From Streptomyces plumbidurans (GTDB lineage: Bacteria > Actinomycetota > Actinomycetes > Streptomycetales > Streptomycetaceae), in the NCBI RefSeq assembly GCF_019857225.1, contig NZ_JAFJSY010000016.1, positions 62,001 to 126,000 on the forward strand: DNA of 64,000 bases, in the 5' to 3' direction. The first letter of the stretch is position 1. Each line of letters opens with the position of its first letter. Of the stretch, positions 18,591-26,244 are shown one piece after another. The notes under the pieces are model-generated. The model worked only from the letters and a program-made list of their open reading frames with translations, was not told the DNA's origin and did no database searches. The position numbers and the translations under genes are program-made.

Positions 18591-19194
18591 GGCGATTCCT
18601 CTCCCACACAGCACAGCTCGCAGGCGGGCAGGCGCCACCGCGAGGATTTTGGACTTCATCAGTGGCGTCGTTGTCACTGGGCGACGCCGAGGGGCGTCGG
18701 GTACAGCCCCAAGTGCCCCGGTGTGAGAGATACATACCTGCAGGGGCCAAAGATCCGTCGCATGGAGCAGTGAGATCGCTCAGCGTCGGCGGTTGTCCGA
18801 TGCCCGGTCCGGCTTCGCGCCGGACGCCGGACGCCGGACACAGCACCGCGGCCCCGAGGCAATCGAAGCACTCGGGGCCGCGTCTGCGCTTTGTGGTTGT
18901 GAAGGGCGGTCGCCTACGCGGCGAAAGGCACTGCAGGGCTTCAGCCGAACGATCTTCCCTGCAGGCGATAGGTGAGGCCCGGGGACACTGTTCCCTTCAC
19001 TCCCACGCCGGTCATAACGCCGTCGCCCGGCGGGGCATTCCCGCGAGCGGTGCGCCGCCGGATCTCCTGGCGGATGTACCGCTCACGGCCGAGTGCCTTG
19101 CGCCGTTCCGCGGTCGACCGCGGAGGTACCTCGATCCCGCCCGGCATGCTCGCGATGGGTGTCGGCATGGGCCCGTCCGTGCGTGCCCGACCGC
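18591..19194. other. Gene-poor stretch with a terminator-like hairpin and a doubtful small ORF
   Basis: About 600 bp without a supported gene. A perfect 12-bp inverted repeat (CGCGGCCCCGAG / CTCGGGGCCGCG, 18847-18882, 12-base loop) looks like a terminator. A 75-codon frame on the minus strand (18941-19168) encodes a basic protein with RRKALGRERYIRQEIRRRTA. It has no recognised family and no clear ribosome site, so it is not called. Confidence 0.4.
18847..18882. terminator. Hairpin, probable terminator
   Basis: A perfect 12-bp stem with a 12-base loop in the gene-poor stretch downstream of the alpha/beta hydrolase unit. There is no U-tract, as is usual in high-GC actinobacteria. Confidence 0.5.
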
Positions 19195-20049
19195 TCAGTC
19201 AGGCAGTCCGCGAACGAACTCCTCGACCGACGTCGCCACCGCTCCCGGAGCCTCCATGTTCATGGGGTGGGTGGCATCGATCCGGGTGACGCTGATCGTC
19301 GGCCGGGAGCGGGAGAGCACGGTCAGCTCGTCCCAAACCCCTTGGGCGAACCGGGCGTTGAAGTCGGCGAACCACTCCATGCCCGGCGAGGGCGGCAGCC
19401 GCCGGCCGGCCTGTACCAGCAGCAGTGGGCGGTCGATACCGTCCAGCCATGCGGTGACACCGAGCGCGCCCAGCCTGTGCAGTTCGTCGACGATCTCGAG
19501 TGCCGCCGCCCGCTCCGGCAGCGTCTGCCAGCTGCCGTCGGGCAACGGGCGTACGGCGGCGCGGGCGGCGGCCTCGGCGCGGTCGCGAGGGATCCCGAAT
19601 CTGGCGGAGTTGGTGATCTGCTGCTCGATGTACTCCGGCGGCGCGACGGTCCCGGCCGCCGCCAGCAGCCCCTTGCTCACACGTTCCGCGCCCGGCTCGT
19701 CGGGCCCCCACCAGAAGCCGTCGAGATTCACGGCGGCTCGGACCCGCTCCGGGCACGCCCGGGCGTACTCGACCGCGACGAGCCCGCCGAGGGAATGGCC
19801 GACCACGACCGCCTCCGGTACACCAAGCGCGTCCAGCGTGTCCGTGATCCGCCGCAGCACGGCGGGGATGTTCCAGGAAGGGATATCGGGTGAATTGCCG
19901 TGTCCGGGGAGGTCGACGGCGAGAACGCGGTGTCCGGTGGTGAGAAGGGCCGCCGAGGTGTCCCAGTCCGTGTGGGACCGTGCGTAGCCGTGCAGGAGAA
20001 CGAGTTGCGGGCCGTTGCCCCCGTAGTCGTGCGTATGCAGAAATGTCAT
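19195..20049 (-). CDS. Alpha/beta hydrolase
   Basis: A 284-residue cytoplasmic hydrolase. The oxyanion-hole HGYARSHTDW starts at residue 20. The nucleophile motif is GHSLGG with Ser86; the acid DLPGHG and the C-terminal DATHPMNMEAP supply the remaining active-site features (His about 263). The lid region rich in Trp and Pro (GFWWGPDEPG) is typical of epoxide hydrolase or lactonase-like members; the substrate is unknown. It lies 63 bp downstream of a RidA-family gene on the same strand, so the two are probably co-transcribed. Confidence 0.88.
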   Translation of the reverse strand: MTFLHTHDYGGNGPQLVLLHGYARSHTDWDTSAALLTTGHRVLAVDLPGHGNSPDIPSWNIPAVLRRITDTLDALGVPEAVVVGHSLGGLVAVEYARACPERVRAAVNLDGFWWGPDEPGAERVSKGLLAAAGTVAPPEYIEQQITNSARFGIPRDRAEAAARAAVRPLPDGSWQTLPERAAALEIVDELHRLGALGVTAWLDGIDRPLLLVQAGRRLPPSPGMEWFADFNARFAQGVWDELTVLSRSRPTISVTRIDATHPMNMEAPGAVATSVEEFVRGLPD

Positions 20050-20112
20050 TGACCTTCACTCTACGAGACACCGGCGTCTGCACATCGCCGTACGTCGCGT
20101 GCTGGACCGGCC

Positions 20113-20523
20113 TCACGCATCGACTACGGCGGCGACCGCCTCGATCTCGACGAGCTGGTCCTCGTAGCCGAGCACGGTGACGCCCATCAAGGTGCTCGGG
20201 ACGTCATGATCGGCGAACGAGTCCCGGACGACGGTCCACGCCGTCACCAGATCCTCCCGTCGGGTCGAGGCGACGAGAACCCGGGTGCTGATGACGTCCT
20301 GAAGGGACGCGCCTGCGGCGGCGAGAGCGGTCCGCATGTTCTCGACGGCCTTCGCCGCCTGGCCCGCGTAGTCGCCGATCGCAGCCGTGGAGCCGTCGTC
20401 GTTCAACGGGCACGCGCCGGCAAGGAAGATCAGGCGGGAATCGGCGGGCGCCGTGGCGGCGTAGGCGTATTCGGCGATGTCGGACAGGGAGGAGGAGCGG
20501 ATCAGGGTGACGGTACGAGCCAT
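20113..20523 (-). CDS. RidA family (YjgF/YER057c/UK114) protein
   Basis: A 136-residue RidA-like protein. Members form trimers with active sites between subunits, and the archetype deaminates reactive enamine/imine intermediates. The sequence shows LIFLAGACPLNDDGSTAAIGDY, NMRTALAAAGASLQDVISTRVLVA and the ending LVEIEAVAAVV. The archetypal Arg of RidA (in the NPxAR-type motif) is replaced here by TLMGVTVLGYEDQLVEIE, so it is a subgroup whose deaminase activity is uncertain. The ATG at 20523 is preceded by AAAGGA. It leads a two-gene unit with the alpha/beta hydrolase. Confidence 0.85.
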   Translation of the reverse strand: MARTVTLIRSSSLSDIAEYAYAATAPADSRLIFLAGACPLNDDGSTAAIGDYAGQAAKAVENMRTALAAAGASLQDVISTRVLVASTRREDLVTAWTVVRDSFADHDVPSTLMGVTVLGYEDQLVEIEAVAAVVDA

Positions 20524-20563
20524 GGTCGTACGGTCCTTTCTCATCGGGTGTTGAGCGGTGGCA

Positions 20564-20597
20564 CGGCACTCCCGAGGGTGCGGCACTCCCGAGGGTG
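20564..20597. repeat. Two perfect tandem copies of a 17-bp repeat
   Basis: CGGCACTCCCGAGGGTG occurs at 20564-20580 and immediately again at 20581-20597, upstream of the RidA gene. A recent slippage duplication is the simplest explanation; each unit carries a small CCC/GGG dyad. Confidence 0.85.
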
Positions 20598-20724
20598 CGG
20601 CCGACGGCCCTCGCGCCCATGGGTCTGGGTCACTCGATCGGCCGCGCCCGAAATGAGACCGGCACCAGGGGCAAGCAGAGTCGTCCGCATGAAGGCAACA
20701 CACAAGAACCGACTGGAGATATCC

Positions 20725-20940
20725 ATGTCACGCGCACTCGCGACAAGCACCCTACTCGGCCTCGCCCTCGCAACCGGGATGGTCACGGCCGGATCCGCTC
20801 AGGCCGCGCCGTCAGCCGTTCACTCCGCCATGAGGACCGCCACGGTTCAGTCCAGCCCGGGCCACTCCGCCTTCGGCGGCTGGGGCGACTGGGACGATGA
20901 CGACGGCGACTGCAACGGAACCGCCAACATCTGTGCGTGA
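20725..20940 (+). CDS. Small secreted acidic peptide, uncharacterised
   Basis: A 71-residue predicted secreted protein. Residues 1-28 form a signal peptide (LLGLALATGMVTAGSAQAA). The mature part is about 43 residues and ends in FGGWGDWDDDDGDCNGTANICA, an acidic patch with two cysteines that could form a disulfide or bind a divalent metal (inference). The ATG at 20725 was chosen because GGAG lies 7 bp upstream; an in-frame ATG at 20689 would add 12 residues before the signal peptide. A hairpin terminator follows. No family is recognised. Confidence 0.7.
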   Translation: MSRALATSTLLGLALATGMVTAGSAQAAPSAVHSAMRTATVQSSPGHSAFGGWGDWDDDDGDCNGTANICA

Positions 20941-21013
20941 CGCCCATCTCGTACAACCGAGGGCAGGCAGAGGAGGGCTGCGTCCCCGCAGTACCTCCTC
21001 CGCCTCCCTGATC

Positions 21014-21034
21014 GCCGCCTACGGGCGGCCTTTT
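21014..21034 (+). terminator. Rho-independent terminator with T-tract
   Basis: GCCGCC-TACG-GGCGGC followed by CTTTT, downstream of the small secreted peptide gene. This is one of the few classical terminators in the window. Confidence 0.8.
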
Positions 21035-21042
21035 GCATGCAC

Positions 21043-22245
21043 TCAGTGCGTGACGACCGCGCCCGCGTAGACGTTGTCCGGGGTGACGATCTCCGTGATC
21101 GCCCGGGCAAGGAGGGTGGAGGGCTCCTGACCCTGACTCGTGGAGTCCGTGTTGATCATGATCACCATGGTGGCCTTCTGCGAGGGCAGATAGACGGTCA
21201 CCGTCTCGTAGCCAGGGATCGAACCGTTGTGCCCGATCCACCCGTTGGTCTCGAAGATGCCGAGGCCGTAGTCGGTGCCGGGGAAGCCGGTCGGCAGGGT
21301 CTGCAGCCGCTGCGCCTGGGTGCGAGGGCTCAGCAGTTTCCCGGTCGCGACGATCTCGGCCCAGCGGCGCAGGTCGTGGAGGTTGGAGATCATCGCCCCG
21401 GCCGCCCAGGCCCAACTGGGGTTCCAGTTGGTGGCGTCGGCGACCGACCCGTCCAGCGTCTGGTTCGTGTAGCCGTGCGGATGCGGCTGGGGGAACTGGG
21501 CACCTCGCGGGAGCAGCGTGTGCCTCAGCCCGGACCGCCGGAGCACCTGCGCGTCGATCACATCGCCGAACCGGTGACCCGTGACCTTCTCGATCACCAG
21601 GCCGAGCAGGACGAAATTGGTGTTGGAGTACTCGAACTGCGCGCCCGGCGCGAACGTGTTCGCGTGCTTGAAGCCGTACGCCAGTAGCTCCCGAGGGGTG
21701 TACGAGCGCTGCGGGTCGCTCAACAGGGCCTGTACGAAGTCCGGGTCGGAGGTGTACGGGAACAGGCCGCTGCGCATTTCCAGGAGGTGCCGCAGCGTGA
21801 TCCTGCGGCCGTTCGGCACGCCGCTGATGTAGCGGGAGATCGGGTCGTCGAGGCGGACCCGGTGCTGGTCCACGAGTTGAAGCAGCGCGGTGGCCGTGAA
21901 GGTCTTGGTCTCGCTGCCGATCCGCACGAAGGAGTCGGTGGTCATCGGCTGCTGGGTGACGGTGTCGGCGACGCCGCTGGCGCGGACGTAGCAACCCTTG
22001 CCGGGCAGCCACAGGCCGACGACGGCACCGGGGATGCCCGCCTGCCGGCGGACGTCGTCGATCGCCGCGTCCAGCCGGGCGTTCAGCGTCGCGCCGAGTC
22101 CGCTCTGCGGGCAGTCGTGGCGCCCGTGCCGGTCGACGGCCCCGGCGGCGTGGGCCACCGCGGCGGGAGCCGCCGTCGACGGGATGAGAACGGACGCCGC
22201 GAGCAGCGTGGTGGCGAGCAGTCGGCGGTGGGGGGTACGTCGCAT
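21043..22245 (-). CDS. Secreted serine hydrolase, class C beta-lactamase/D-alanyl-D-alanine carboxypeptidase type
   Basis: A 400-residue secreted protein with a signal peptide at about 1-34 (RRLLATTLLAASVLIP...AHAAG). The three penicillin-recognising motifs are present: SETK (Ser111, Lys114), YSN (Tyr206-Asn208), and HNG near residue 345 in place of KTG. The fold matches Streptomyces R61-type DD-peptidases and related esterases, so it may trim peptidoglycan or hydrolyse small esters outside the cell. It stands alone, convergent with the small secreted peptide gene. Confidence 0.88.
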   Translation of the reverse strand: MRRTPHRRLLATTLLAASVLIPSTAAPAAVAHAAGAVDRHGRHDCPQSGLGATLNARLDAAIDDVRRQAGIPGAVVGLWLPGKGCYVRASGVADTVTQQPMTTDSFVRIGSETKTFTATALLQLVDQHRVRLDDPISRYISGVPNGRRITLRHLLEMRSGLFPYTSDPDFVQALLSDPQRSYTPRELLAYGFKHANTFAPGAQFEYSNTNFVLLGLVIEKVTGHRFGDVIDAQVLRRSGLRHTLLPRGAQFPQPHPHGYTNQTLDGSVADATNWNPSWAWAAGAMISNLHDLRRWAEIVATGKLLSPRTQAQRLQTLPTGFPGTDYGLGIFETNGWIGHNGSIPGYETVTVYLPSQKATMVIMINTDSTSQGQEPSTLLARAITEIVTPDNVYAGAVVTH

Positions 22246-22407
22246 GTCGGGGCGCCTCTTCCGGTCACAGGCTCGGACAAGACGGCCATATGATCAACGG
22301 CGACCTCGTCATGAGGGCCCCTTGCACCTTGTTCACCTGAGAGTCCACCCGTTCGGTGGCACGCCGGCCGATGCCGGGCGCCCACGCGCTCCAGAAGGGG
22401 CCCCGCC

Positions 22408-23514
22408 TCATGTCTCCCGCACCGGCGCGTACGCCTCGGCCTGCAGGCCGAACGTCCAGGCGACACCCTCCTTGGCGGTCCGGGTCGACGGCGGTACCCG
22501 CAGCCAGTACGTGCGCCGGGTCCCGTCCGGTTCCGGAGTGGAGTTGAGGACTTCCACCATCACCACGGGCTCGTCGTCGACCAGGTCGATCCGCCACAGC
22601 GTGCCCGTCTCGTCCTGGTGCACCGGCCGGGCGCCCGAGTCGGCGAGATAGCGGTCGTAGCCGTAGTACTCCAGCATCACGCGCCGCAGTTCGGCGTTCT
22701 CCTCGCCGCGGATCCGCTCCGGTGTGAGCGTGCGCAGTTCGGCCAGGAAGGTGGCCGGTACGGGCATGCCGCGCCAGGCGTGCAGGGCGAAGCCGTCGGG
22801 ATAGGCGAGGGCCGGACCGTCCCCGTGGTCGAGCCGTCCGGCCTCGTCGCGGTGCAGGGCGACGGGCCGCTCCGACAGGACGGCCACGCGGGCGAAGGGC
22901 CACCACCAGCCGGCGCTGCGGCACACCTGGGCCAATGCGCCGAGCGCACCGTCGTCGCAGGAGAACGCGGCGAGCCACGGAGCGTCGTGCTGTCCGAGCA
23001 CGGCGTCCAAAAGGAGCAGCCGGACCTGTGCGGCCTCCTTGCCCGTGTCCTTGCCGACCAGGTCCTCGATGACGCCGGCGTGTATCCGGTCCACGAGGGC
23101 CTGAGTCGAGTCCCACAGGCGCCCGCCCGTCGCCGCCCAGTGCGCGGCCCAGCCCGCCGCCCCCAACTCGGCGTGGACCCTGCACCGTTCAAGCGCCCAC
23201 GGAGTGCTGCGCACCACGTCCCGTACGCTCGCCCCGCGGTCCGGCAGTTCGCGGATCAGCGCGACGGCCGCTCTGGGCGACCCCACCCACACCACGCGCT
23301 CCGGTTCCGCGAGTCCCGCAAGCCGGTAGGCACGCCGTACGCCGTCCTCGGCGGTGGCACGATCGGCGGGACCGGTCGCGGCGGCCCATGCGCGCCACTG
23401 GCCCAACTCCTCCAAGGAGACGTTCTCTTCCAAGGAGACGCTCTCCTCCAGGGAGACACTCTCCTCCGCGGAAACGCTCTCGTTCACGGTCTCTTCGATG
23501 TCCGTCCTCGTCAT
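22408..23514 (-). CDS. DUF6745-family protein with a repeat-expanded N-terminus
   Basis: A 368-residue cytoplasmic protein of unknown function. The family is recognised from GPADRATAEDGVRRAYRLAG, RVVWVGSPRAAVALIREL, and the central WWWPFARVAVLSERP and C-terminal AYPDGFALHAWRG segments. The N-terminus contains a tandem 6-residue repeat (consensus SVSLEE) from four 18-bp DNA repeats. The ATG at 23514 (MTRTDIEE) was preferred over one five codons earlier because GGAGG lies just upstream. It lies 22 bp downstream of a small frameshifted gene, and both are presumably driven by the divergent promoter region at 23.9 kb. The association with the STM4011-4015 operon suggests a shared pathway. Confidence 0.8.
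   Translation of the reverse strand: MTRTDIEETVNESVSAEESVSLEESVSLEENVSLEELGQWRAWAAATGPADRATAEDGVRRAYRLAGLAEPERVVWVGSPRAAVALIRELPDRGASVRDVVRSTPWALERCRVHAELGAAGWAAHWAATGGRLWDSTQALVDRIHAGVIEDLVGKDTGKEAAQVRLLLLDAVLGQHDAPWLAAFSCDDGALGALAQVCRSAGWWWPFARVAVLSERPVALHRDEAGRLDHGDGPALAYPDGFALHAWRGMPVPATFLAELRTLTPERIRGEENAELRRVMLEYYGYDRYLADSGARPVHQDETGTLWRIDLVDDEPVVMVEVLNSTPEPDGTRRTYWLRVPPSTRTAKEGVAWTFGLQAEAYAPVRET
23408..23479. repeat. Four imperfect 18-bp tandem repeats inside the DUF6745 gene
   Basis: Units at 23408-23425, 23426-23443, 23444-23461 and 23462-23479 differ by a few bases each. They keep the reading frame and add a six-residue acidic repeat to the protein N-terminus. Confidence 0.85.
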
Positions 23515-23536
23515 GTGCCCCTCCGCCATCCGCTGT

Positions 23537-23861
23537 TCAGTCCGCCACGATCCGGACGGATCCGGGCACGTACTCCCGCTGTCTGATCACGCGGTACCAG
23601 CCCTTGGGCAGCGATCGCCGCGTGCTCCTCGTGCACCACCCGGCCGCCCTGGGGAAGGTGCAGCAGGAAGGGGCCGTACGATCCCGGCTCGCGCACCAAC
23701 TCCCCCGGCCCGACGACCGCGTGGGCATGGCCCGTGACCTCGCCCAGCGCCAGCACGAGCCGGCCCCGCCCGTCGCGCCGCTCCCTGGGGGCGTGCGCCA
23801 CATGGGCCGGCAGCGCCCCCTCCGTCACCGGCACGATCAGCACGTCTCCCTGTCGGTACAT
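23537..23861 (-). pseudogene. Small uncharacterised protein, frameshifted near the C-terminus
   Basis: The ATG at 23861 opens MYRQGDVLIVPV..., with LALGEVTGHAHAVVGPGELV and HLPQGGRVVHEEHAAIA in the same frame. A natural continuation, LPKGWYRVIRQREYVPG, then appears in another frame and ends at a stop at 23537. Removing one base (or adding two) near 23620 joins the two into a protein of about 107 residues. As read, frame one continues into unrelated arginine-rich sequence past 23537. This is either a real mutation or a sequencing error. The intact form would be a small beta-rich cytoplasmic protein of unknown role. It is the first gene of the leftward unit with DUF6745. Confidence 0.7.
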
Positions 23862-23910
23862 GGCTGTCCCCTCACCGCCGGGTGCACCGCGCACCGGCCT
23901 CATGACCACG

Positions 23911-23933
23911 ACGGTAGGCGGCACCACTGACAA
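23911..23933 (-). promoter_or_regulatory. PafBC/RecA-NDp-type promoter box, leftward
   Basis: On the minus strand TTGTCAGTG (23933-23925) is followed by 8 bases and TACCGT (23916-23911). This matches in full the consensus TTGTCRGTG-N8-TAnnnT described for LexA-independent DNA damage promoters of mycobacteria and relatives. The -10 element lies about 50 bp from the start at 23861. Confidence 0.75.
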
Positions 23934-23963
23934 CGCCCCGGATCCCCGCCCCGCCGAACGCCG

Positions 23964-23986
23964 TTGTCAGTGGCTGTTGGTAGAAC
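23964..23986 (+). promoter_or_regulatory. PafBC/RecA-NDp-type promoter box, rightward
   Basis: On the plus strand TTGTCAGTG (23964-23972), 8 bases, then TAGAAC (23981-23986). Only the last -10 base departs from TTGTCRGTG-N8-TAnnnT. The -10 element is about 50 bp before the STM4015-like start at 24037, mirroring the leftward box. Together the two create a perfect 12-bp inverted repeat. Confidence 0.72.
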
Positions 23987-24036
23987 TGCGGTCATCACAG
24001 ATCGCACACACTTCCCTTCTCCTCAGGAGCGGCAGC

Positions 24037-24996
24037 ATGACCATCGGTGACCACCTCAGCTCGCTCTACCGGCTGCCCTCCCACACCTTCCCGGGGCCGG
24101 ACGCACCCACGGACAAGCTGCCCGAGCCGGACGCGGTGGCCTGGCGGATCAGCAGCGAGGTGTACGACTCCAACGAGGACTGGCCGGACGCCTTCGCCCG
24201 TTTCTGTGCCGCGGTCGACACCACCCGGGTGCGAGCCGTGATCGTCGGGGCCTGGCAGGAGGCCTACGACTCCGACCCGCACGCCGTCATCGCGGCCCTG
24301 CGTGCCGCCCGGGACCGCTTCCCCGCGCTGCGCGCGCTGTTCCTGGGCGACATGGTGATGGAGGAGTGCGAGATCTCCTGGATCAACCAGACCGACGTCG
24401 GCCCGCTCCTGGCCGCATTCCCCCAGCTGGAGGAATTCGGTGTGCGCGGCGGTTCCGGGCTGGGTTTCACCGCGCTCGAACACACCGCGCTGCGCAGGCT
24501 CGTTGTGGAGACGGGCGGGCTGCCCGCCGAGGTGGTGCGCGGCATCGGCGCGAGCGACCTGCCCGCTCTGGAGCACCTCGACCTGTGGCTGGGCACACCC
24601 GACTACGGCGGCAACAGCGAGGTCGCCGATCTGGAGCCGATCCTGTCCGGCGCCCGGCTGCCGCGCCTGCGTCATCTGGCCCTGCGCAACAGCGAGATGC
24701 AGGACGCGGTGGCCGCCGCCGTGGCCGCCGCCCCGGTCGTGGACCGCCTTGAAGTGCTCGACCTGTCCATGGGTGTGCTGACCGACGAGGGTGCGGTCGC
24801 GCTCCTGGGCGGTCAGCCCCTCACCCACCTCAAGAAGCTCGATCTGCACCACCACTACCTCAGCAAGCCCGTGGAGGAGCGGGTGCGGGAAACCCTGGAG
24901 CCCGCGGGCGTCGAGGTCGACCTCGACCGCGACGACGCGGAGGAGGACACGGAGGACGACGGCACGGTCTGGCGTTATGTCGCCGTCGGCGAGTGA
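24037..24996 (+). CDS. STM4015-family leucine-rich-repeat protein
   Basis: A 319-residue cytoplasmic protein, first gene of a six-gene operon. It shows repeated leucine-rich segments: FPALRALFLGDM, FPQLEEFGVRGG, LPALEHLDLWLG, LPRLRHLALRNSEMQ, VDRLEVLDLSMGVLTDEGAVALL and LTHLKKLDLHHHYLS. It ends in an acidic tail (DRDDAEEDTEDDG). The layout matches STM4015-family proteins named after the Salmonella locus. LRR proteins usually form binding scaffolds, so it may hold a partner for the operon enzymes (inference). GGAG lies 7 bp upstream of the ATG, and a PafBC-like box lies farther upstream. Confidence 0.85.
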   Translation: MTIGDHLSSLYRLPSHTFPGPDAPTDKLPEPDAVAWRISSEVYDSNEDWPDAFARFCAAVDTTRVRAVIVGAWQEAYDSDPHAVIAALRAARDRFPALRALFLGDMVMEECEISWINQTDVGPLLAAFPQLEEFGVRGGSGLGFTALEHTALRRLVVETGGLPAEVVRGIGASDLPALEHLDLWLGTPDYGGNSEVADLEPILSGARLPRLRHLALRNSEMQDAVAAAVAAAPVVDRLEVLDLSMGVLTDEGAVALLGGQPLTHLKKLDLHHHYLSKPVEERVRETLEPAGVEVDLDRDDAEEDTEDDGTVWRYVAVGE

Positions 24997-25008
24997 GCAC
25001 GTCCTCCA

Positions 25009-26244
25009 GTGAGTACTTCCTCCATGACTCGGCCAGTCGCCCACGGCAGGCCGCGGTTCGCCGTGGTCGGCAACCCCGGCAACCGCCGGGTGTCCCTCTT
25101 CGCGGACGCGGTGCGCGCGGCCGGTCTGCCCGGTCCGCGGGTCATCGCCTGGGCGGACGTCCTGCGCGAGCGGGGAGCGGACTTCGCGGCCGACGAGATC
25201 GTACGGATCGACTCACCCGGTGAGGATTCCGAGGTCGACCGGTTGCTGCGGGGCTCGCTCGATCCCACCCGGGTCGAGGGCTCGGCCCGCTGGTACGCCG
25301 GGTTCACCGCCGCGCTGCGCACCCTGCGCGGCGGCATCCGCCTCGACGACCCCGGCGAACTTGCCGTGCTGTTCGACAAACGCGCCTGTCACGCCGTGCT
25401 GGACGCGGCGGGCGTACCCGTCCCCGCCTCGCCCACCTCGGGCCCCGACGGCGCGCCGGTGCGCAGCTGGGACGACGTACGGACGCTGATGCGCGAGCAC
25501 CGTATGCACCGGCTGTTCGTCAAACTCGCCCATGGGTCGTCGGCGTCGGGAGTCCTCGCCGTCGAGTCGGGCGGCGGGCGGATCAGGGCCACCACGTCCG
25601 TCGAACTCGCCCCCGACGGCGCGCTGCACAACTCGCTGCGGGTACGCCGCTACGACAGTGAACGGGACATCGCCGCCATCGTCGACACGCTCGCGCCGGA
25701 CGGGCTGCATCTCGAACGCTGGGTGCCGAAGGCCTCCCAGCAGGGCCGCGCCGCCGACCTGCGGGTGGTGGTCGTGGCCGGCCGGGCCACCCACGCCGCG
25801 GTCCGCACCAGCCGCACTCCCCTGACCAATCTCCACCTCGGCGGGTGCCGCGGCGACCTGGACGCCGCGCGTCAGGCCGTGGAGGCGGCGGGCGCGCACT
25901 GGGCCGACGTACTGGACGTGTGCGAGCGCGCCGCCTCCTGTTTCCCGCGCACCCTCTGCGTCGGCGTGGACCTGCTGCCGGCCGTGGGCTGGCGCAGGAC
26001 CTTCGTCGGCGAGGTCAACGCCTTCGGCGACCTGCTGCCCCGGCTCACCGGCCTGCCCGGCAGCGGCGCCGAGGGCCTGAACACCTACGCCGCGCAGGTG
26101 GCGGCCGCCGTGCGCAGCATTTCCGGGTCTGCCCTGCACAGCCCCACCGGCTCTGCTCTGCCCAGCCCCACCGGCTCTGCTTTGCCCAACCCCACCGGGG
26201 CCGGCCCGCTTCACCCGTACAGAACAGGAACACCCCATGCCTGA
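25009..26244 (+). CDS. STM4014-family protein, ATP-grasp-like
   Basis: A 411-residue protein resembling ATP-grasp ligases. RFAVVGNPGNRRVSLFADAV (about 15-34) begins a Rossmann-like pre-ATP domain; FDKRACHAVLDAAGVPVPAS, LFVKLAHGSSASGVLAVES and GVDLLP...FVGEVNAFGDLLP supply nucleotide and metal-binding segments. ATP-grasp enzymes join a carboxylate to an amine or thiol; the substrates are unknown. The start is the GTG at 25009 or an ATG at 25024, neither with a good ribosome site, so coupling to the upstream stop 12 bp away is likely. The C-terminal tail is a 24-bp-repeat expansion (about residues 376-400). Its stop overlaps the next gene by 8 bp. Confidence 0.82.
   Translation: MSTSSMTRPVAHGRPRFAVVGNPGNRRVSLFADAVRAAGLPGPRVIAWADVLRERGADFAADEIVRIDSPGEDSEVDRLLRGSLDPTRVEGSARWYAGFTAALRTLRGGIRLDDPGELAVLFDKRACHAVLDAAGVPVPASPTSGPDGAPVRSWDDVRTLMREHRMHRLFVKLAHGSSASGVLAVESGGGRIRATTSVELAPDGALHNSLRVRRYDSERDIAAIVDTLAPDGLHLERWVPKASQQGRAADLRVVVVAGRATHAAVRTSRTPLTNLHLGGCRGDLDAARQAVEAAGAHWADVLDVCERAASCFPRTLCVGVDLLPAVGWRRTFVGEVNAFGDLLPRLTGLPGSGAEGLNTYAAQVAAAVRSISGSALHSPTGSALPSPTGSALPNPTGAGPLHPYRTGTPHA
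26134..26205. repeat. Three 24-bp tandem repeats at the end of the STM4014-like gene
   Basis: Units at 26134-26157, 26158-26181 and 26182-26205 encode a repeated SPTGSALP-like octapeptide. The first two are nearly identical and the third is diverged. The repeat lies outside the ATP-grasp core. Confidence 0.85.

Noticed and set aside
18941..19168. 75-codon basic ORF on the minus strand
   Set aside because: No ribosome site, no family, and it lies in a gene-poor stretch; left as a note only.
23924..23973. 12-bp inverted repeat as a terminator or attenuator hairpin
   Set aside because: The arms are explained as the two divergent TTGTCAGTG promoter elements, and it lies upstream of both genes.
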